From: Pyrococcus kukulkanii
GTDB lineage: Archaea; Methanobacteriota_B; Thermococci; Thermococcales; Thermococcaceae
Length of the DNA: 64,000 nt
Direction of reading: 5' to 3'
Assembly (NCBI RefSeq): GCF_001577775.1
Contig: NZ_CP010835.1
Span: 992,001 to 1,056,000 of the forward strand
Position 1 is the stretch's first letter. Each line of letters starts with the position of its first letter. Below the pieces are notes generated by a model. The model saw nothing but the letters and a program-made list of their open reading frames with translations. It was not told the origin of the DNA and did no database searches. Shown here in pieces: positions 53,015 to 63,598 of this stretch. The position numbers and the translations under genes are program-made.

Positions 53015-53963
53015 GGTAGTACTTGGTGTTGTGGCTGTAATCATAGTGTACCTTGCAATATTGACGATTACTCCATTCTTCTCGGCCTTATTCTTTGCAT
53101 TTGTAACGGCTTATGCCCTTGAGCCATTCCACGTTAGGCTGTCCAAGAGGATTGGGGTTAGAAAGTCAGCTATTACACTTACACTCCTGATACTCCTTCT
53201 TGCCATCGGAATGTTGCTTCTCCTTGCGTACACGCTAACCCCTGTCATAAACCAAGCGTACCTATATCTCTCCGACGTAGAAGAATTCATAAAAACGGTA
53301 CAGCTTCCAATAGGTTCTCTTGAAGATTTGACAACTCAGGCAATAGAAAAAGGTAAGGAATTCCTTGTAAGCCTCACGTTCTCGATTCCAAAGTACCTTC
53401 TTCAGACCGTAGTTTACTTGGCGTTCGTATACTTCTTCCTGATAAAGAGGAACGCAATTAGAGAGCTGCTCGTGTTTGAAGATGAGAGACTCAACAGAAT
53501 AGTCGAGCGAGGAAATTTAACCCTTCAAGCACTCATAAGGGCATGGCTCCTCCTCAACATAGCGAAGGGCTTCCTAATGACACTTGGTTTTATAATATTC
53601 AGGGTTTCAAACCTGCCAACGGCAATACTCGCTGGAATACTCACCATCCTCTTCTCCTTCGTTCCGCTGTTTGAGGGGTGGATGATATGGGTGGCTGGTA
53701 GCTTCTACCTCTTCAAACAGGGCCACCTGCTCTCAGCCTTAGGCTTGGCAATCTATGGGGCCATCTTGGTCTCACCAACCCCTGACTTCACAATAAGACC
53801 GAAGCTAGTCGCTAGGGAAGCTAACTTCGATGAAACGATAGTTTTAATAGGGATGATAGGGGGAACATGGGGTATGGGACTTAAAGGGCTCATCATAGGA
53901 CCAATAGTCCTCAATGTTGCAATAGAAATGCTGAAAGAGTGGAAAAAATCACAAGCTCTCTAA
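53001..53963 (+). CDS. AI-2E family membrane transporter
   Basis: A 320-residue membrane protein with two N-terminal helices, a soluble helical segment (about 95-130), and further helices including LRAWLLLNIAKGFLMTLGFI and PTPDFTIRPKLVAREANFDE, which contains the family's conserved proline-rich loop. The family includes exporters and Na+/H+ antiporters as well as TqsA. It starts inside the HIT gene with GGTGGCG upstream, and its end overlaps the convergent nicotinamidase gene by 15 bases. Confidence 0.88.
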   Translation: MNLNKVVLGVVAVIIVYLAILTITPFFSALFFAFVTAYALEPFHVRLSKRIGVRKSAITLTLLILLLAIGMLLLLAYTLTPVINQAYLYLSDVEEFIKTVQLPIGSLEDLTTQAIEKGKEFLVSLTFSIPKYLLQTVVYLAFVYFFLIKRNAIRELLVFEDERLNRIVERGNLTLQALIRAWLLLNIAKGFLMTLGFIIFRVSNLPTAILAGILTILFSFVPLFEGWMIWVAGSFYLFKQGHLLSALGLAIYGAILVSPTPDFTIRPKLVAREANFDETIVLIGMIGGTWGMGLKGLIIGPIVLNVAIEMLKEWKKSQAL

Positions 53964-54494
53964 GATCTTGACCCCCCTCTCCTTCATCTCTCTCAACGCT
54001 TTCTCCTCACCTTCCAGGGTTATCCCCTTGATGGCATCCTTGAGCAAGTAGACCTCGAAGCCGTGCTTAACAGCATCGAGGGCCGTGGCCCTTACACAGT
54101 ACTCAGTTGCAACTCCACAGATGTAAACCTTCTTTACACCCTTCTCCTTTAGTATCTCTGCCAAGTTAGTTCCCTCAAATCCCGAATAAGCCTCCTTGTC
54201 AGGGTCAGTGGCCTTGGATATTATCACTGCATCCTCAGGTAAATCAACTACAAATTCGGCCCCTGGAGTGTTCTGGACGCAGTGCTTGGGCCAAGGACCC
54301 CCTCTTTCCTTAAAGCTGATATGGTTCTCTGGGTGCCAGTCCCTAGTTGCGACTATAAGTGCGCCCTTTTCCTTGAACTTCTTTATATACTCGTTCACCC
54401 TAGGTATTATCTTGTCCCCATCGGGAACCGGTAAAGCCCCTCCGGGCATGAAGTCCCTCTGCATGTCAACAACTATGAGGGCCTCCTCGGGCAT
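53949..54494 (-). CDS. pncA: Nicotinamidase
   Basis: This 181-residue isochorismatase-fold amidase hydrolyses nicotinamide to nicotinate. The triad is visible as Asp in IVVDMQRDF, Lys in IISKATDPD and Cys in ICGVATEYCVRATAL; the metal-binding DWHPENH is present. The start ATG 54494 follows GGTGAT and gives MPEEALIVVDMQRDFMPGG, which has the same length class as the P. horikoshii PH999 structure. Upstream in-frame codons are not conserved-looking. Confidence 0.95.
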   Translation of the reverse strand: MPEEALIVVDMQRDFMPGGALPVPDGDKIIPRVNEYIKKFKEKGALIVATRDWHPENHISFKERGGPWPKHCVQNTPGAEFVVDLPEDAVIISKATDPDKEAYSGFEGTNLAEILKEKGVKKVYICGVATEYCVRATALDAVKHGFEVYLLKDAIKGITLEGEEKALREMKERGVKILESL

Positions 54495-54603
54495 GTTGAT
54501 CACCATGGTATAGATTAGCTGGAGAAAAGTTAAGGTTTTGGTCGACAGTATGGCCTCCAAACAGGCATCAACTTTTTAATTTTTATCCACAAATCCTTAG
54601 TCC

Positions 54604-55566
54604 ATGAGAGAGGTTAAAGTATCTATTTTTGGGTTTGGCACTGTCGGCAGGGCTTTAGTCGAGATAATATCCGAGAGGCCAAGAGTTGCTGGCGTTGAAA
54701 TAAGGGTAGAGTCAATAACGGACAGGAGCGGGACAGTCTGGGGCGACTTCGACCCTCTCGAGGCTAAGGAGGTCAAGGAGAATATTGGGAGAATAAGCGC
54801 CCTCGGAGACTATGATGTTTACTCTTTCAAGCCCCAGGAATTAGTAGAGGAAATTAAGCCGGACATACTCGTCGACGTGAGTAGCTGGGATGGAGCGTTC
54901 AGCATGTACGAGGTGGCTCTAAGGGAGGGAGTTAGCGTCGTTACAAGCAACAAACCCCCAATAGCTGAGCACTATGACAAGCTTAAAGAGCTCGCTGAAG
55001 AGTCAAAAGCGGGAATATACTTTGAGTCAACAGTGATGGCTGGAACGCCGATAATAGGCCTACTGAGGGAAAACCTCCTGGGAGAGAATATCGAGGAGAT
55101 ACTGGCCGTTCTCAATGCAAGCACAACCTTCATACTTACAAGAATGGAGAGCGGTAAAAGCTTTGATGAGGCATTTAAAGAGGCAAAGTCCCTGGGAATT
55201 CTTGAGGAGGATCCATCAAAGGATATAGATGGCATAGATGCATTTTACAAAGCAAAAATCCTCCACTGGGTCGCCTACGGAGAACCTCCCGAGAAAACCG
55301 AGAGAGTTGGAATAAGGGAAGTCAAGGATGCTAAGAACGTGAGGTTAGTTGCCAGAGTTTCAAAGGGCGAAATAAACGTTAAGCCAAGGAAGCTCAAAGA
55401 GAACAGCCCTCTCCTTGTTTCGGGAGTCTACAATGCCGCAATAATAAGGATGAATAACCTTGGAGAGCTCGTCCTCAAGGGGAAAGGCGGAGGAGGAAGA
55501 GTCACTGCTAGTGGCGTGTTCACGGACATAGTAAAAGCCGCCCTAAAGTTCCCGAGCCCCCGCTAG
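54604..55566 (+). CDS. hom: Homoserine dehydrogenase
   Basis: This 320-residue enzyme of threonine/methionine synthesis has an N-terminal Rossmann motif [14 protein letters not shown], the substrate region [28 protein letters not shown] and the catalytic Lys segment [14 protein letters not shown]. There is no ACT domain, as usual for the short archaeal form. A TATA-like CTTTTTAATTTTT about 30 bases upstream predicts a nearly leaderless mRNA. The stop overlaps the convergent NAD kinase by 4 bases. Confidence 0.93.
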   Translation: MREVKVSIFGFGTVGRALVEIISERPRVAGVEIRVESITDRSGTVWGDFDPLEAKEVKENIGRISALGDYDVYSFKPQELVEEIKPDILVDVSSWDGAFSMYEVALREGVSVVTSNKPPIAEHYDKLKELAEESKAGIYFESTVMAGTPIIGLLRENLLGENIEEILAVLNASTTFILTRMESGKSFDEAFKEAKSLGILEEDPSKDIDGIDAFYKAKILHWVAYGEPPEKTERVGIREVKDAKNVRLVARVSKGEINVKPRKLKENSPLLVSGVYNAAIIRMNNLGELVLKGKGGGGRVTASGVFTDIVKAALKFPSPR

Positions 55567-56396
55567 TGCCTTTCCTTTATCCTCATCGTGTACTTTGGAT
55601 AAATTTCCTTCGTGAACCTCACGAACTTCGTCTTCCTTGGGCTCTTCTTGATGCTTATCTCAACGTCGGGAGGAAGGTACTCATAATACTGGCCGTCTAT
55701 GGCCATTACTATCTCCCTGTCAGTCACTAGCCTTATATCAACGGTAGAATTGCCGGGAATTATCATCGGAACTGAAGTTCTGGGAAGGGGGAGGAGAGGA
55801 ACTATGATTATTGTGTCAAGCCTAGGATCGACGAAAGGTCCGCCTGCAGACATGGCGTAGCCCGTAGATCCCGTGGGGGTCGATACAACTAGTCCATCAG
55901 CTCTTACATCATCAGCAAGCCCACCATCTATATAATACCGAAGATGAATTATTTTCCCAGGAACACCCGTGAGTATTGCAACTTCATTTAGGGCATCTGG
56001 AACCTTGTTCTCCCCGTTTATGTACGCTCTAAGCTTTATTCTCTCATCAATGTAGTAATCACCTTCAAGTATCCTGTTTATAGCAAAGAAAGTCTCTGAA
56101 GGTTCAACTTCTGTTAGAAAGCCAAGAGTACCCATATTTATACTTAAAATTGGGATATCTTTCTTGGTCTTATGTTCTATCCTCAGAATTGTCCCATCCC
56201 CACCTATCGCTATTATGAAGTCCACGTCGAAGTTTTCCAAAGGTGCCACATCCTCCATCTTAAAGTGGGGGAAGTTTTCGTATGTTTCGGAATCAACCAC
56301 GACTTCATAACCGCTAACCTTGAGAAAATCATACACCCTGTAAGCGAGCTTCAGGGCCTCTTCCTTGTCTCTCCTGGCAACTATCCCAAACTTCAT
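55563..56396 (-). CDS. nadK: NAD kinase
   Basis: This 277-residue enzyme phosphorylates NAD to NADP. The GGDGT motif is in [13 protein letters not shown] (about residue 65-77), [11 protein letters not shown] follows and [16 protein letters not shown] is the second hallmark. ATG 56396 ([13 protein letters not shown]) gives the usual Pyrococcus length; an ATG three codons upstream is possible. Confidence 0.95.
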   Translation of the reverse strand: MKFGIVARRDKEEALKLAYRVYDFLKVSGYEVVVDSETYENFPHFKMEDVAPLENFDVDFIIAIGGDGTILRIEHKTKKDIPILSINMGTLGFLTEVEPSETFFAINRILEGDYYIDERIKLRAYINGENKVPDALNEVAILTGVPGKIIHLRYYIDGGLADDVRADGLVVSTPTGSTGYAMSAGGPFVDPRLDTIIIVPLLPLPRTSVPMIIPGNSTVDIRLVTDREIVMAIDGQYYEYLPPDVEISIKKSPRKTKFVRFTKEIYPKYTMRIKERH

Positions 56397-56443
56397 AGAA
56401 ATCAAAAGTTTTCCGAGATTTGCATTTTTAACTTTAGTGTCTA

Positions 56444-57064
56444 TCAGTTGGAATAAACTACAACAAACTCCACGTTGCTGAGGAAAATTACCACGAGACC
56501 TATTAGTCCAACTTTCAATGCAATTGAAACTATCCTGGGGTAGGGCCTTGGGAAGTCATGGGTTGAAACCATAACCGTCCCTTCGTCCCAGACTAGAGCG
56601 TCCTTGGGCATTCCCATTAGGGTCAGTGCAACCATTATATCCCCAACTAAGCCCGCGGTATTAAGCACAAATAGGAAGGCCCAGAAAAATGAAGTGAATA
56701 GCTTGGCCAAAATCAGGAAGATGGGAGATAGAAGAGCAGGAGCGAGGCTAACTTTGATATAGTCTCCGGCCTTAACCTTCGTATCCGTTGCTATGTACGG
56801 AGCTATATCGATTCTCGTCACCGTCGTTATCCCAAACTTAACATTAGCCCCAAGGAGCTTGAGAGCCAAGGCATGCATACCCTCATGGAGAATAATCATG
56901 ACAACGATTGGGAAGATAATGTGCCTAAGGAAGTCTAAGGTGGAGTAAATATGAACGCTGACATCACCAACAACAAGCTGAGCTAGCTTTGCAGCTACGA
57001 AAAAGAGAAGGAGATATAGGGAAACAATGTCCCATGTGTACTCCTTTAAGCTGAACTTCTCCAT
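56444..57064 (-). CDS. Membrane zinc protease-like protein (DUF3267/M50-type)
   Basis: A 206-residue protein with about five helices. The HExxH motif appears in [16 protein letters not shown] (about residue 60-72), and the third-ligand region [17 protein letters not shown] matches the NxxGxxGD pattern of site-2-protease relatives. This places it in the DUF3267 group of putative intramembrane or membrane metalloproteases. Its ATG overlaps the idsA stop (ATGA), so it is cotranscribed with the isoprenoid gene. Confidence 0.85.
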   Translation of the reverse strand: MEKFSLKEYTWDIVSLYLLLFFVAAKLAQLVVGDVSVHIYSTLDFLRHIIFPIVVMIILHEGMHALALKLLGANVKFGITTVTRIDIAPYIATDTKVKAGDYIKVSLAPALLSPIFLILAKLFTSFFWAFLFVLNTAGLVGDIMVALTLMGMPKDALVWDEGTVMVSTHDFPRPYPRIVSIALKVGLIGLVVIFLSNVEFVVVYSN

Positions 57065-58092
57065 CAGTATTCCCTCTCTACTATGAACCTAGCCAATAAC
57101 TCTAAGTCCTTTCTAGCAGTGCTGTTCGGGAGGGCCTTTAGGGCCTCATTGGCTTTATTAACGAGATCCTTTGCAACTCTCGAGGCATAGTCTATGCTAC
57201 CATACTCCTTTAATAAATCAATGGCCTCCATGACTTCAGCCTTCATGTCCTCCTCTATGATGCCTTTTCCCTTAACATCTCCAGCGTACCTTCCAAATAC
57301 CTTCATGAACTTCTCCTTGGCCTTTTCATCGGCGTTCTCAAAGAAGTGGGCCACTATGAGAGTTTTCTTGCCCTTCCTTATGTCACTGCCAACGGGCTTA
57401 CCTAGCTTTTCCTCATCTGCAATTAAATCGAGAACATCATCCCATATCTGGAAGGCTATACCAACGTTCCTCCCCCAGGTTGACAGGGCTTTGATGTACT
57501 CCTCATCGTCCGTGCCAACGATGCCTCCAACGGTGGCTGAAGCATCAAATAATGCCCCTGTCTTCCCGCTGATCATCTTCATGTACTCATCTATTGTCAC
57601 AGTTTCCCTCTTTTCGAACTCTAGATCCATGGCCTGCCCTTCGCACAACTCATTTGAAGCTTTAACTATCGTCTCCAGAATCCTAGCCTTCTTCTCCGAG
57701 CTTACCTCGGCCCTTGACACTGCTTCAAAGGCCTTGCTGAAGAGCAGGTCTCCAGCGAGGATCGCCATGTTTATTCCCCAAAGCTTGTGCACTGTAGGCT
57801 TACCCCTCCTCGTCTCGTCCATATCCATTATGTCATCGTGAACGAGGGAGTAGTTGTGGATTAGCTCTATGGCAACCGCCGGATAAACCGCGCTTAAGGG
57901 ATCGCCACCAACGGCCTCAGTTGCAGTTAAAACTACAAAGGGTCTGACCCTCTTGCCACCTGCCAATGGGTAGTGCCTCGCCGCATCATAGAGGACTTTT
58001 GGCTCCTTTTCAGGGATGAGCCCGAATAGCTTTTCGTCAACGAGTTTAGCCTTTTTCTTAATCCTTGCGAAGAGTTCGTCATATTCCCCCAT
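57064..58092 (-). CDS. idsA: Geranylgeranyl/farnesyl diphosphate synthase
   Basis: This 342-residue trans-prenyltransferase makes C15/C20 precursors of archaeal membrane lipids. The first Asp-rich motif is VHDDIMDMDETRRG, the second IWDDVLDLIAD. The FARM region and the KLFGLIPEKEP N-terminus fit archaeal bifunctional GGPP/FPP synthases. ATG 58092 is chosen because GGAGGG lies ten bases upstream; an open stretch to 58176 lacks conserved residues. A TATA-like CTTTAAAAAG is near 58193-58203. In related genomes idsA follows the RNase J gene closely; here 5.5 kb lie between them. Confidence 0.95.
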   Translation of the reverse strand: MGEYDELFARIKKKAKLVDEKLFGLIPEKEPKVLYDAARHYPLAGGKRVRPFVVLTATEAVGGDPLSAVYPAVAIELIHNYSLVHDDIMDMDETRRGKPTVHKLWGINMAILAGDLLFSKAFEAVSRAEVSSEKKARILETIVKASNELCEGQAMDLEFEKRETVTIDEYMKMISGKTGALFDASATVGGIVGTDDEEYIKALSTWGRNVGIAFQIWDDVLDLIADEEKLGKPVGSDIRKGKKTLIVAHFFENADEKAKEKFMKVFGRYAGDVKGKGIIEEDMKAEVMEAIDLLKEYGSIDYASRVAKDLVNKANEALKALPNSTARKDLELLARFIVEREY

Positions 58093-58192
58093 TGCTGTTC
58101 CCTCCGATGATGATAAGTAGCCAAGGATGAAAAAGGTGAAGTCTTTATGAGTTTTATCTTGAGATATGATGTGCATTACCTTAATTTTCCAA

Positions 58193-59180
58193 GCTTTTTA
58201 AAGTGGTATTAGTTATAAATTTCATCAGAAAGAAAAGTTTCAGTGAGGACTTAGGAAGGAATGAGTCTCGAAACTACTGCTTAAAAACTCCTCGCCCTAG
58301 TCACGACATAATAAGTAAGGGGATAAAAGAGTGCTTGTTGTGGAATCAACTCGCTTCCTCTGTGATCAAAACATTAAAATAAAAATGAAATACTGATAAT
58401 GAGTACGAGGGGGAACTGCTAGAGTTTTTAGAGGATTATAAGTAGTTTCGACCCGTTCTGTAGTTCCCTCGAAACAATGTTTTTCAAGATACAGGAAGAG
58501 ACATTCTGTAAGTTTTTAGGGCAATAATGAAGGAAAAATCTTAGAGATCCCAAATACAAAAAGATCTTAAACTTCTGCAAAGGTAAGGAACCTTCCCATA
58601 AAGCCCGTACACTAGTTGAAACCTTAACAATTCATGCCTAGAGAATATAAAGCTAAGGCCAAGTAGATAATAATACTTAGCCTATGAGTTCATTGACAAA
58701 CTCGAAATACTCTCTCCAAAAAGTGGAAGTTCTTATGAGTGATCTTCCAGATGAAAAACCTGATCTTAAGGGCTAAAAGGGCTTCGGAGAAGAAGCGGAT
58801 ATCCTAAAGCTAGTATCTTTATAATGATCAACGTCCCTCAAGAGCCCAACAAGATTTATCAAAGTCCAATGAAGACAGAGATCTTTGTAGCCTAAAACTG
58901 AAGAATGCAGATATCTCGACGAAGCTATCAGAAACTTTGCATAGTGATATAAGTTACATTCTCTCTAGGTAGTGTTCAAGGGGCTCGTCTAGGTAAGCTC
59001 AAATCAGGCTACGCTCTGGATCCCTTTCTACTAAAAGAGCTAGCTAAGATGGAGGATTTGTTATTAAATTTAAATATGACGTCCTCCCAAACCGAGGTTG
59101 ATTATTCTGTTAAATTTTTAATTTTTCAAGAAAAATTTATATCCAGAAGGGTTTTTACAATAACTTCGGTGATTTTGAAA
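58193..59180. other. Gene desert with decayed coding traces
   Basis: About 1 kb without an intact gene. Stop-interrupted protein-like pieces occur on the plus strand, for example GELLEFLEDYK followed by FRPV near 58410-58455, YEFIDKLEILSPKSG near 58685-58730 and KLVSL/IIMINVPQEP-like pieces around 58815-58850, in shifting frames. This looks like one or more old pseudogenes; I cannot name the family. The final 50 bases contain the TATA box of the next gene. Confidence 0.45.
59136..59142 (+). promoter_or_regulatory. TATA box of the CARDB surface protein gene
   Basis: AAAAATTTATATCC places TTTATAT at 59136-59142. The predicted transcription start, near 59165, lies just before ATG 59181 and after the in-frame ATG 59049, which excludes the longer reading. 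Confidence 0.6.
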
Positions 59181-62100
59181 ATGGTTGTAATGCGGGGAAA
59201 GTTGTTTGCCTATTTGATTGCGGTTTTGTTGACACTAAGTTTAGCAGGGAACGTAATGGCAATGGTGGGGTACAATGTCAACGAAGGAGGCATTCAACTA
59301 TGGGGTGGGACTTTTAGGGACGTTATTGCCAAGGGAGATAGCATTCCAGCATTCGCAATTCTCTGGAAAATGGGGGAGGGTCCTCTTCCTAATGAAACAG
59401 TAATCTTCAAGATATATGATGAAAATTGGAATCTAGTGTTTGAGAAGGAAGTGAAAACGAATGAGGATGGCTTTGCCCGGGTAGACTATGTTCCCAAGCG
59501 TGAGGGGCTTTATAGGGTCATTGTCTCCTATGGTGACACGTCTGTAAATTCTAACCCAATATTAATCATAGATCCCCTAAGCCAGTATGCCCCCGCCATA
59601 ATACCACGTACAGACTGGATTTTTGTCAATATTAAGAATGTAACACCAATTAACCTCCTGTACGGCTTAATGGACACGTATACCCGTACTCCCTACTCAG
59701 GCCAAGTCAATCTGACACTTAAATATGGAGAGAAAACAGTTTCTGTCCCAGTTAATGTCACTGACGGCATCATGAAATACACCCTTGATATTAGGGACGT
59801 TTTCCCAGAGATAATCGAAACTGGAGGCGGGAACATAGAAGTCTACATAAATAATATCCCAATCCAGACAATCCATGTCGCGGATCCTGAGGGGATTGGG
59901 ATATTCCATGATAGCTTTCTTTACGAAGGTGAAAATACGACAGTCCTGATTTACGCAAGAGATGTTTCAACGACTCCCTATACGCTCCTCCCCTTAAATG
60001 AAACGATAAAACTTGTGTATTACTTAAAGAATGGGAGTATTGTTGAGAATGTAACGAGGGTATATTCAAATGCTGGATACTACTTACTGAACATTACCGA
60101 CACTCAAGGAGTAAGTAGAATCGATATTCACATCGGTGACTCATACTATAAGACAATCTTTGTGGCCCCAAGACTAGTCAAGGGGATTCCAGATGTCAAG
60201 TTTGAAATAAGTCCAAAGGTCCTAATCGCACAGCCCAACCAGACTGTTGAGTTTGAAGTAAGGGCTATTCCAGTATTATCTAAAACTGTAAATGGCTCTT
60301 ATCAGGGGTATGTGGAGTTCTGGAAGTGGGATGGGACACCATGGTTTAGAAGAGTACCACCCTCCCTAACTGAAGCAGTGAGCATTACTTTCAACGGTTC
60401 AACAAATGCCCTATTAACTATCAAAGTTCCAAGTTGGGCGCATTATGGGCGGATAACCTTAGGGAGTACTGAGGCCTTTATCTTAGTTCCAAGGCCAAAA
60501 CTTGATGTATGGGGAGTTATTCCGTACTCTTATGATCCCATTAACAATACCTTCATAGTTCCTAGTAATATCCCTGTATCTGTTGTCCTTAGGGAGGCTC
60601 CACTCTTTTGGTTTAAGTCACTCTTGGGATCATTTTCCTACGAGTACTACTCACACCCTCTACCAAACGAAACCGTTGTTATATTCTCTGAGGACGGCAT
60701 ACTAAGAGTGGCTACAGATGAGAATGGGATTGGAGATTCAAGCATGAAGATACAACTTCACAAGGATTTACCACTAGTTGCAGGCGTTCATGCCGAGAAA
60801 TATTATGATTATCTTGGCTCTCTATATTATTTTGACCCCGCCTTTAAAGATGTCCAGTCAAGGTGGATTGTAGGAGTTCACGCGTCAGGGGCTAACACGA
60901 TAAATTACATCTACACTCCAAGAAACACAATAGCATTTGAAATCAATGGAACAACAGTCCATTTCAAGAAGTATGCATGGAATGAGTGGTGGGATAGAAC
61001 TGAAACAGACATACCAGTTCTTCTAGCAATTGTAAGAGAAGGGAGCTTAGTTCCAGTCTTCGTGAACTACTGGAATACATCTGAGCTTACGGTTGACTTA
61101 AGCCCTGGAGTGTATAGGGTGGTGGTATTTCCAAACGAAAGGCTTTCTTGGAGCCACAACATATACAATTACGCCTACCATCCATATGAAACAAGCAGGA
61201 CAATAGTAGTGCTGCCTAGTGTGGGCTCAATGTTTGAGAAACCATACTATAAAGTAACCCCAGGTTATGTAAAAGTCCCAGTCAAGCTACCTCCTGAAAG
61301 CATGATATGCGTACTAACGGATAGTTACATTGATAGGGTCTACTGTACGAGAGCTGATGAGACTGGCTCAGCAACAATTCAGATATATGTGCCCCCAGTC
61401 TATGGACTAATTTCTGACAATGTGAATTATGTCGTAATAACAAAGGATGGGCAGGCATTTTTGGGAGACTATCCACTCCTCCTAAACATTACTGGGGACG
61501 TTACACCACCAACAATCTCAGCTAAGATTGAGCCGGAAATCCAAGAAGTTGGAAAAAACGTGACCATAAAAGTTGAGATTGTAGATTATAGTGGAATTGA
61601 CTCCGTTTCGATCCAGATTTTAGATCTGGCCAAGAACGTATACTTCACTTACAATGAACTAGAAAACGGTGCAAGAAATGTTAACCTGAAATTCAGCTTT
61701 CAGATTCCAAAACTCTCTGATTACATTCTGTTCATTAGAGCAAATGACACCAATGGCAACTCTGGAGTTTACATGGTAAGGTTCTTTAGCAAAATAACTA
61801 GGACTGTAAAAGTCTTACTTGAAGAAAATTCAACAGCTGAAATAGACACAGGTAACAATGTTACACTAGCGGTAGCTGGTAGTGGTGGCGAAGTTGACAT
61901 GAACGTTACCGTAGCGTCTACAGTCGACGAGAATGAAAGTAGGATTAAATTGCAAGAATCAGGAGTAGAGGATCTTATAGCTCTAGATGTTAAAACTTCA
62001 GGTCAAGTAAGGTACAACTGGGTCATTCTGAACGTCACTTACGATGAAGATATGTTGGAAAGGCTTGGAATAAAAGAAAGCGACCTAACTATAACGTACT

Positions 62101-62882
62101 GGAATGGTTCGGAGTGGATTGATTTGAAGAAGCATGTTGGAGAAACAATCCCAGATAACTCTCCATACTCTAACATAACGATATATGGCTTTGGAATAGA
62201 TACAGAACACAACTATGTCTGGGCAAACGTCAGCCACTTAAGCCTATACTCAGTGGCCTTCAAGCTCCCAGACTTAAAAGTTGAAGACGTCTCTGGACCT
62301 AGTGAAGTTCCAGTAAATTCAACAGCATACATCTACGTGACCATAAAGAACGATGGAGGGGCAGTTGATAAGAGCTTTAACGTCTCACTATATGTCAATG
62401 GAAGTCTTTATGAGGCAAAGATTATTGAAGGCCTTGGGAGTGGAGAAGAAACAACTGTAATGTTTAAACTTAGAGTTGAAACTTTAGGTGACAAAATACT
62501 TAAGGTCGTTGTAGATGATGGTGATAGAGTGTATGAAAGCAATGAAGACAACAATGAGATGGAGACCTTCATAACTGTCGTGCAACAAGCAACTACTAAG
62601 ACAACATTTGACAGGAAAACGGCAATATTGGCGTTAATTTACTACTATTGGGTAAACAACATGTTTGAAGAGTTCGAGAAGCTGTACAAGGAGGCCATTA
62701 AAGCTAATGTTTCAGAAGACATTATAGAAGTGGCACTTAAATATAGAGATGAAGCATTTAAGTACTATGAAAAAGCCATAAAGGCTGGAAAATTCAACTA
62801 CTGGACAATGGTTAACTTAAGACATGCTTACATCAAAATAGAGAAGGCTATAGAGATTTTAGAGAAGGCAAAAGGACATTAG
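59181..62882 (+). CDS. Large secreted surface protein with CARDB domain
   Basis: A 1233-residue exported protein starting at ATG 59181 (alternative ATG 59190) with signal peptide MRGKLFAYLIAVLLTLSLAG. It is made of beta-rich modules with many N-glycosylation sequons. An Ig/carboxypeptidase-regulatory-like segment (VFKIYDENWNLVFEK, GFARVDYVPKREGLYRV) is near the N-terminus, an Ig-like segment with DVTPPTISAKIEP near residue 775, and a CARDB domain at about 1028-1133 (DLKVEDVSGPSEVPVNSTAY, DDGDRVYESNEDNNE). The last 95 residues are helical (AFKYYEKAIKAGKFNYW). No C-terminal anchor and no enzyme motif is seen. It could be an adhesin or an S-layer-associated protein. It is flanked by deserts and read opposite to idsA and rnj. 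Confidence 0.8.
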   Translation: MVVMRGKLFAYLIAVLLTLSLAGNVMAMVGYNVNEGGIQLWGGTFRDVIAKGDSIPAFAILWKMGEGPLPNETVIFKIYDENWNLVFEKEVKTNEDGFARVDYVPKREGLYRVIVSYGDTSVNSNPILIIDPLSQYAPAIIPRTDWIFVNIKNVTPINLLYGLMDTYTRTPYSGQVNLTLKYGEKTVSVPVNVTDGIMKYTLDIRDVFPEIIETGGGNIEVYINNIPIQTIHVADPEGIGIFHDSFLYEGENTTVLIYARDVSTTPYTLLPLNETIKLVYYLKNGSIVENVTRVYSNAGYYLLNITDTQGVSRIDIHIGDSYYKTIFVAPRLVKGIPDVKFEISPKVLIAQPNQTVEFEVRAIPVLSKTVNGSYQGYVEFWKWDGTPWFRRVPPSLTEAVSITFNGSTNALLTIKVPSWAHYGRITLGSTEAFILVPRPKLDVWGVIPYSYDPINNTFIVPSNIPVSVVLREAPLFWFKSLLGSFSYEYYSHPLPNETVVIFSEDGILRVATDENGIGDSSMKIQLHKDLPLVAGVHAEKYYDYLGSLYYFDPAFKDVQSRWIVGVHASGANTINYIYTPRNTIAFEINGTTVHFKKYAWNEWWDRTETDIPVLLAIVREGSLVPVFVNYWNTSELTVDLSPGVYRVVVFPNERLSWSHNIYNYAYHPYETSRTIVVLPSVGSMFEKPYYKVTPGYVKVPVKLPPESMICVLTDSYIDRVYCTRADETGSATIQIYVPPVYGLISDNVNYVVITKDGQAFLGDYPLLLNITGDVTPPTISAKIEPEIQEVGKNVTIKVEIVDYSGIDSVSIQILDLAKNVYFTYNELENGARNVNLKFSFQIPKLSDYILFIRANDTNGNSGVYMVRFFSKITRTVKVLLEENSTAEIDTGNNVTLAVAGSGGEVDMNVTVASTVDENESRIKLQESGVEDLIALDVKTSGQVRYNWVILNVTYDEDMLERLGIKESDLTITYWNGSEWIDLKKHVGETIPDNSPYSNITIYGFGIDTEHNYVWANVSHLSLYSVAFKLPDLKVEDVSGPSEVPVNSTAYIYVTIKNDGGAVDKSFNVSLYVNGSLYEAKIIEGLGSGEETTVMFKLRVETLGDKILKVVVDDGDRVYESNEDNNEMETFITVVQQATTKTTFDRKTAILALIYYYWVNNMFEEFEKLYKEAIKANVSEDIIEVALKYRDEAFKYYEKAIKAGKFNYWTMVNLRHAYIKIEKAIEILEKAKGH

Positions 62883-63598
62883 ACCCCCTCCTTATTTACA
62901 TTTTAGACACTTCAAATAGTTGAGCGTTTCTTTGAGTCTATACGCTTATAGGCATAATTATCTAAGGGATTCTTGGGAGAGTTTTCGCTCTCTTGCCCTT
63001 AAAGTAGTTAACAATTTAGGCTAGTTGTTAAATTAGGACGCGTTCTAGAGATCTGTCAAAAAAAAGGCCGGAGCAAACTAATAATGAGGAAAGCCAGGCT
63101 TAGATAACCAAACTATTCCTAATGAAAGTAAGAGGCATCGTTAGGAGGACATTAAGGCTTGAGGTGATCCTCATATATGAACGTATGGAGAAATTTCGTC
63201 TATCATCAATATAAAGGGCAATCCTCGAGCCCTTTGAAGTCGGCATGACTACGGTTTCACAACTTTGAAGGAGGTTGAGTAAATTGAGGGAGTTGAGGAG
63301 CTGAAGATAGGGCTAATGATGTTAGGGGCTGAGAAGCTTCATTATGATGAAATTGTGGAAGAGCTGAAAGAGGGTCTGAAGGCTTAGATAGAGAGTAACT
63401 GATAAGACAAAGCCTCTAACAGGTGGGGAGTTAAAGAAGCTCTTATAGGAGAAGATTGCTTTTATAGGCCCTAGAATTAGTCATATGTTGCCTTCTTTTT
63501 TCAGTTTACACAATACGAGTTTTGAGTTAGCACGAGGGAAGAATTGAGTAAGGCTTACAAAGCTGAATCCAGTAGAAAAGGGTAAAAGATTAAGATCT
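62883..63598. pseudogene. Gene desert with a decayed ORF
   Basis: No intact gene is seen in 716 bases. From ATG 63122 a plus-strand trace reads MKVRGIVRRTLRLEVILIYE and on to a TAA, then RAILEPFEVGMTTVSQL, shifts frame into LKEVE, a stop, IEGVEELKIGLMMLGAEK and EIVEELKEGLKA with a final TAG near 63387. A further trace EKIAFIGPRISHMLPSFF lies near 63450-63500. The piece-wise coherence suggests a protein gene broken by at least one frameshift and two stops. The family is not recognised. Confidence 0.45.

Noticed and set aside
59049-59180. N-terminal extension of the large CARDB protein from ATG 59049
   Set aside because: It lies upstream of the TATA box at 59136-59142, and the signal peptide only begins after 59181.
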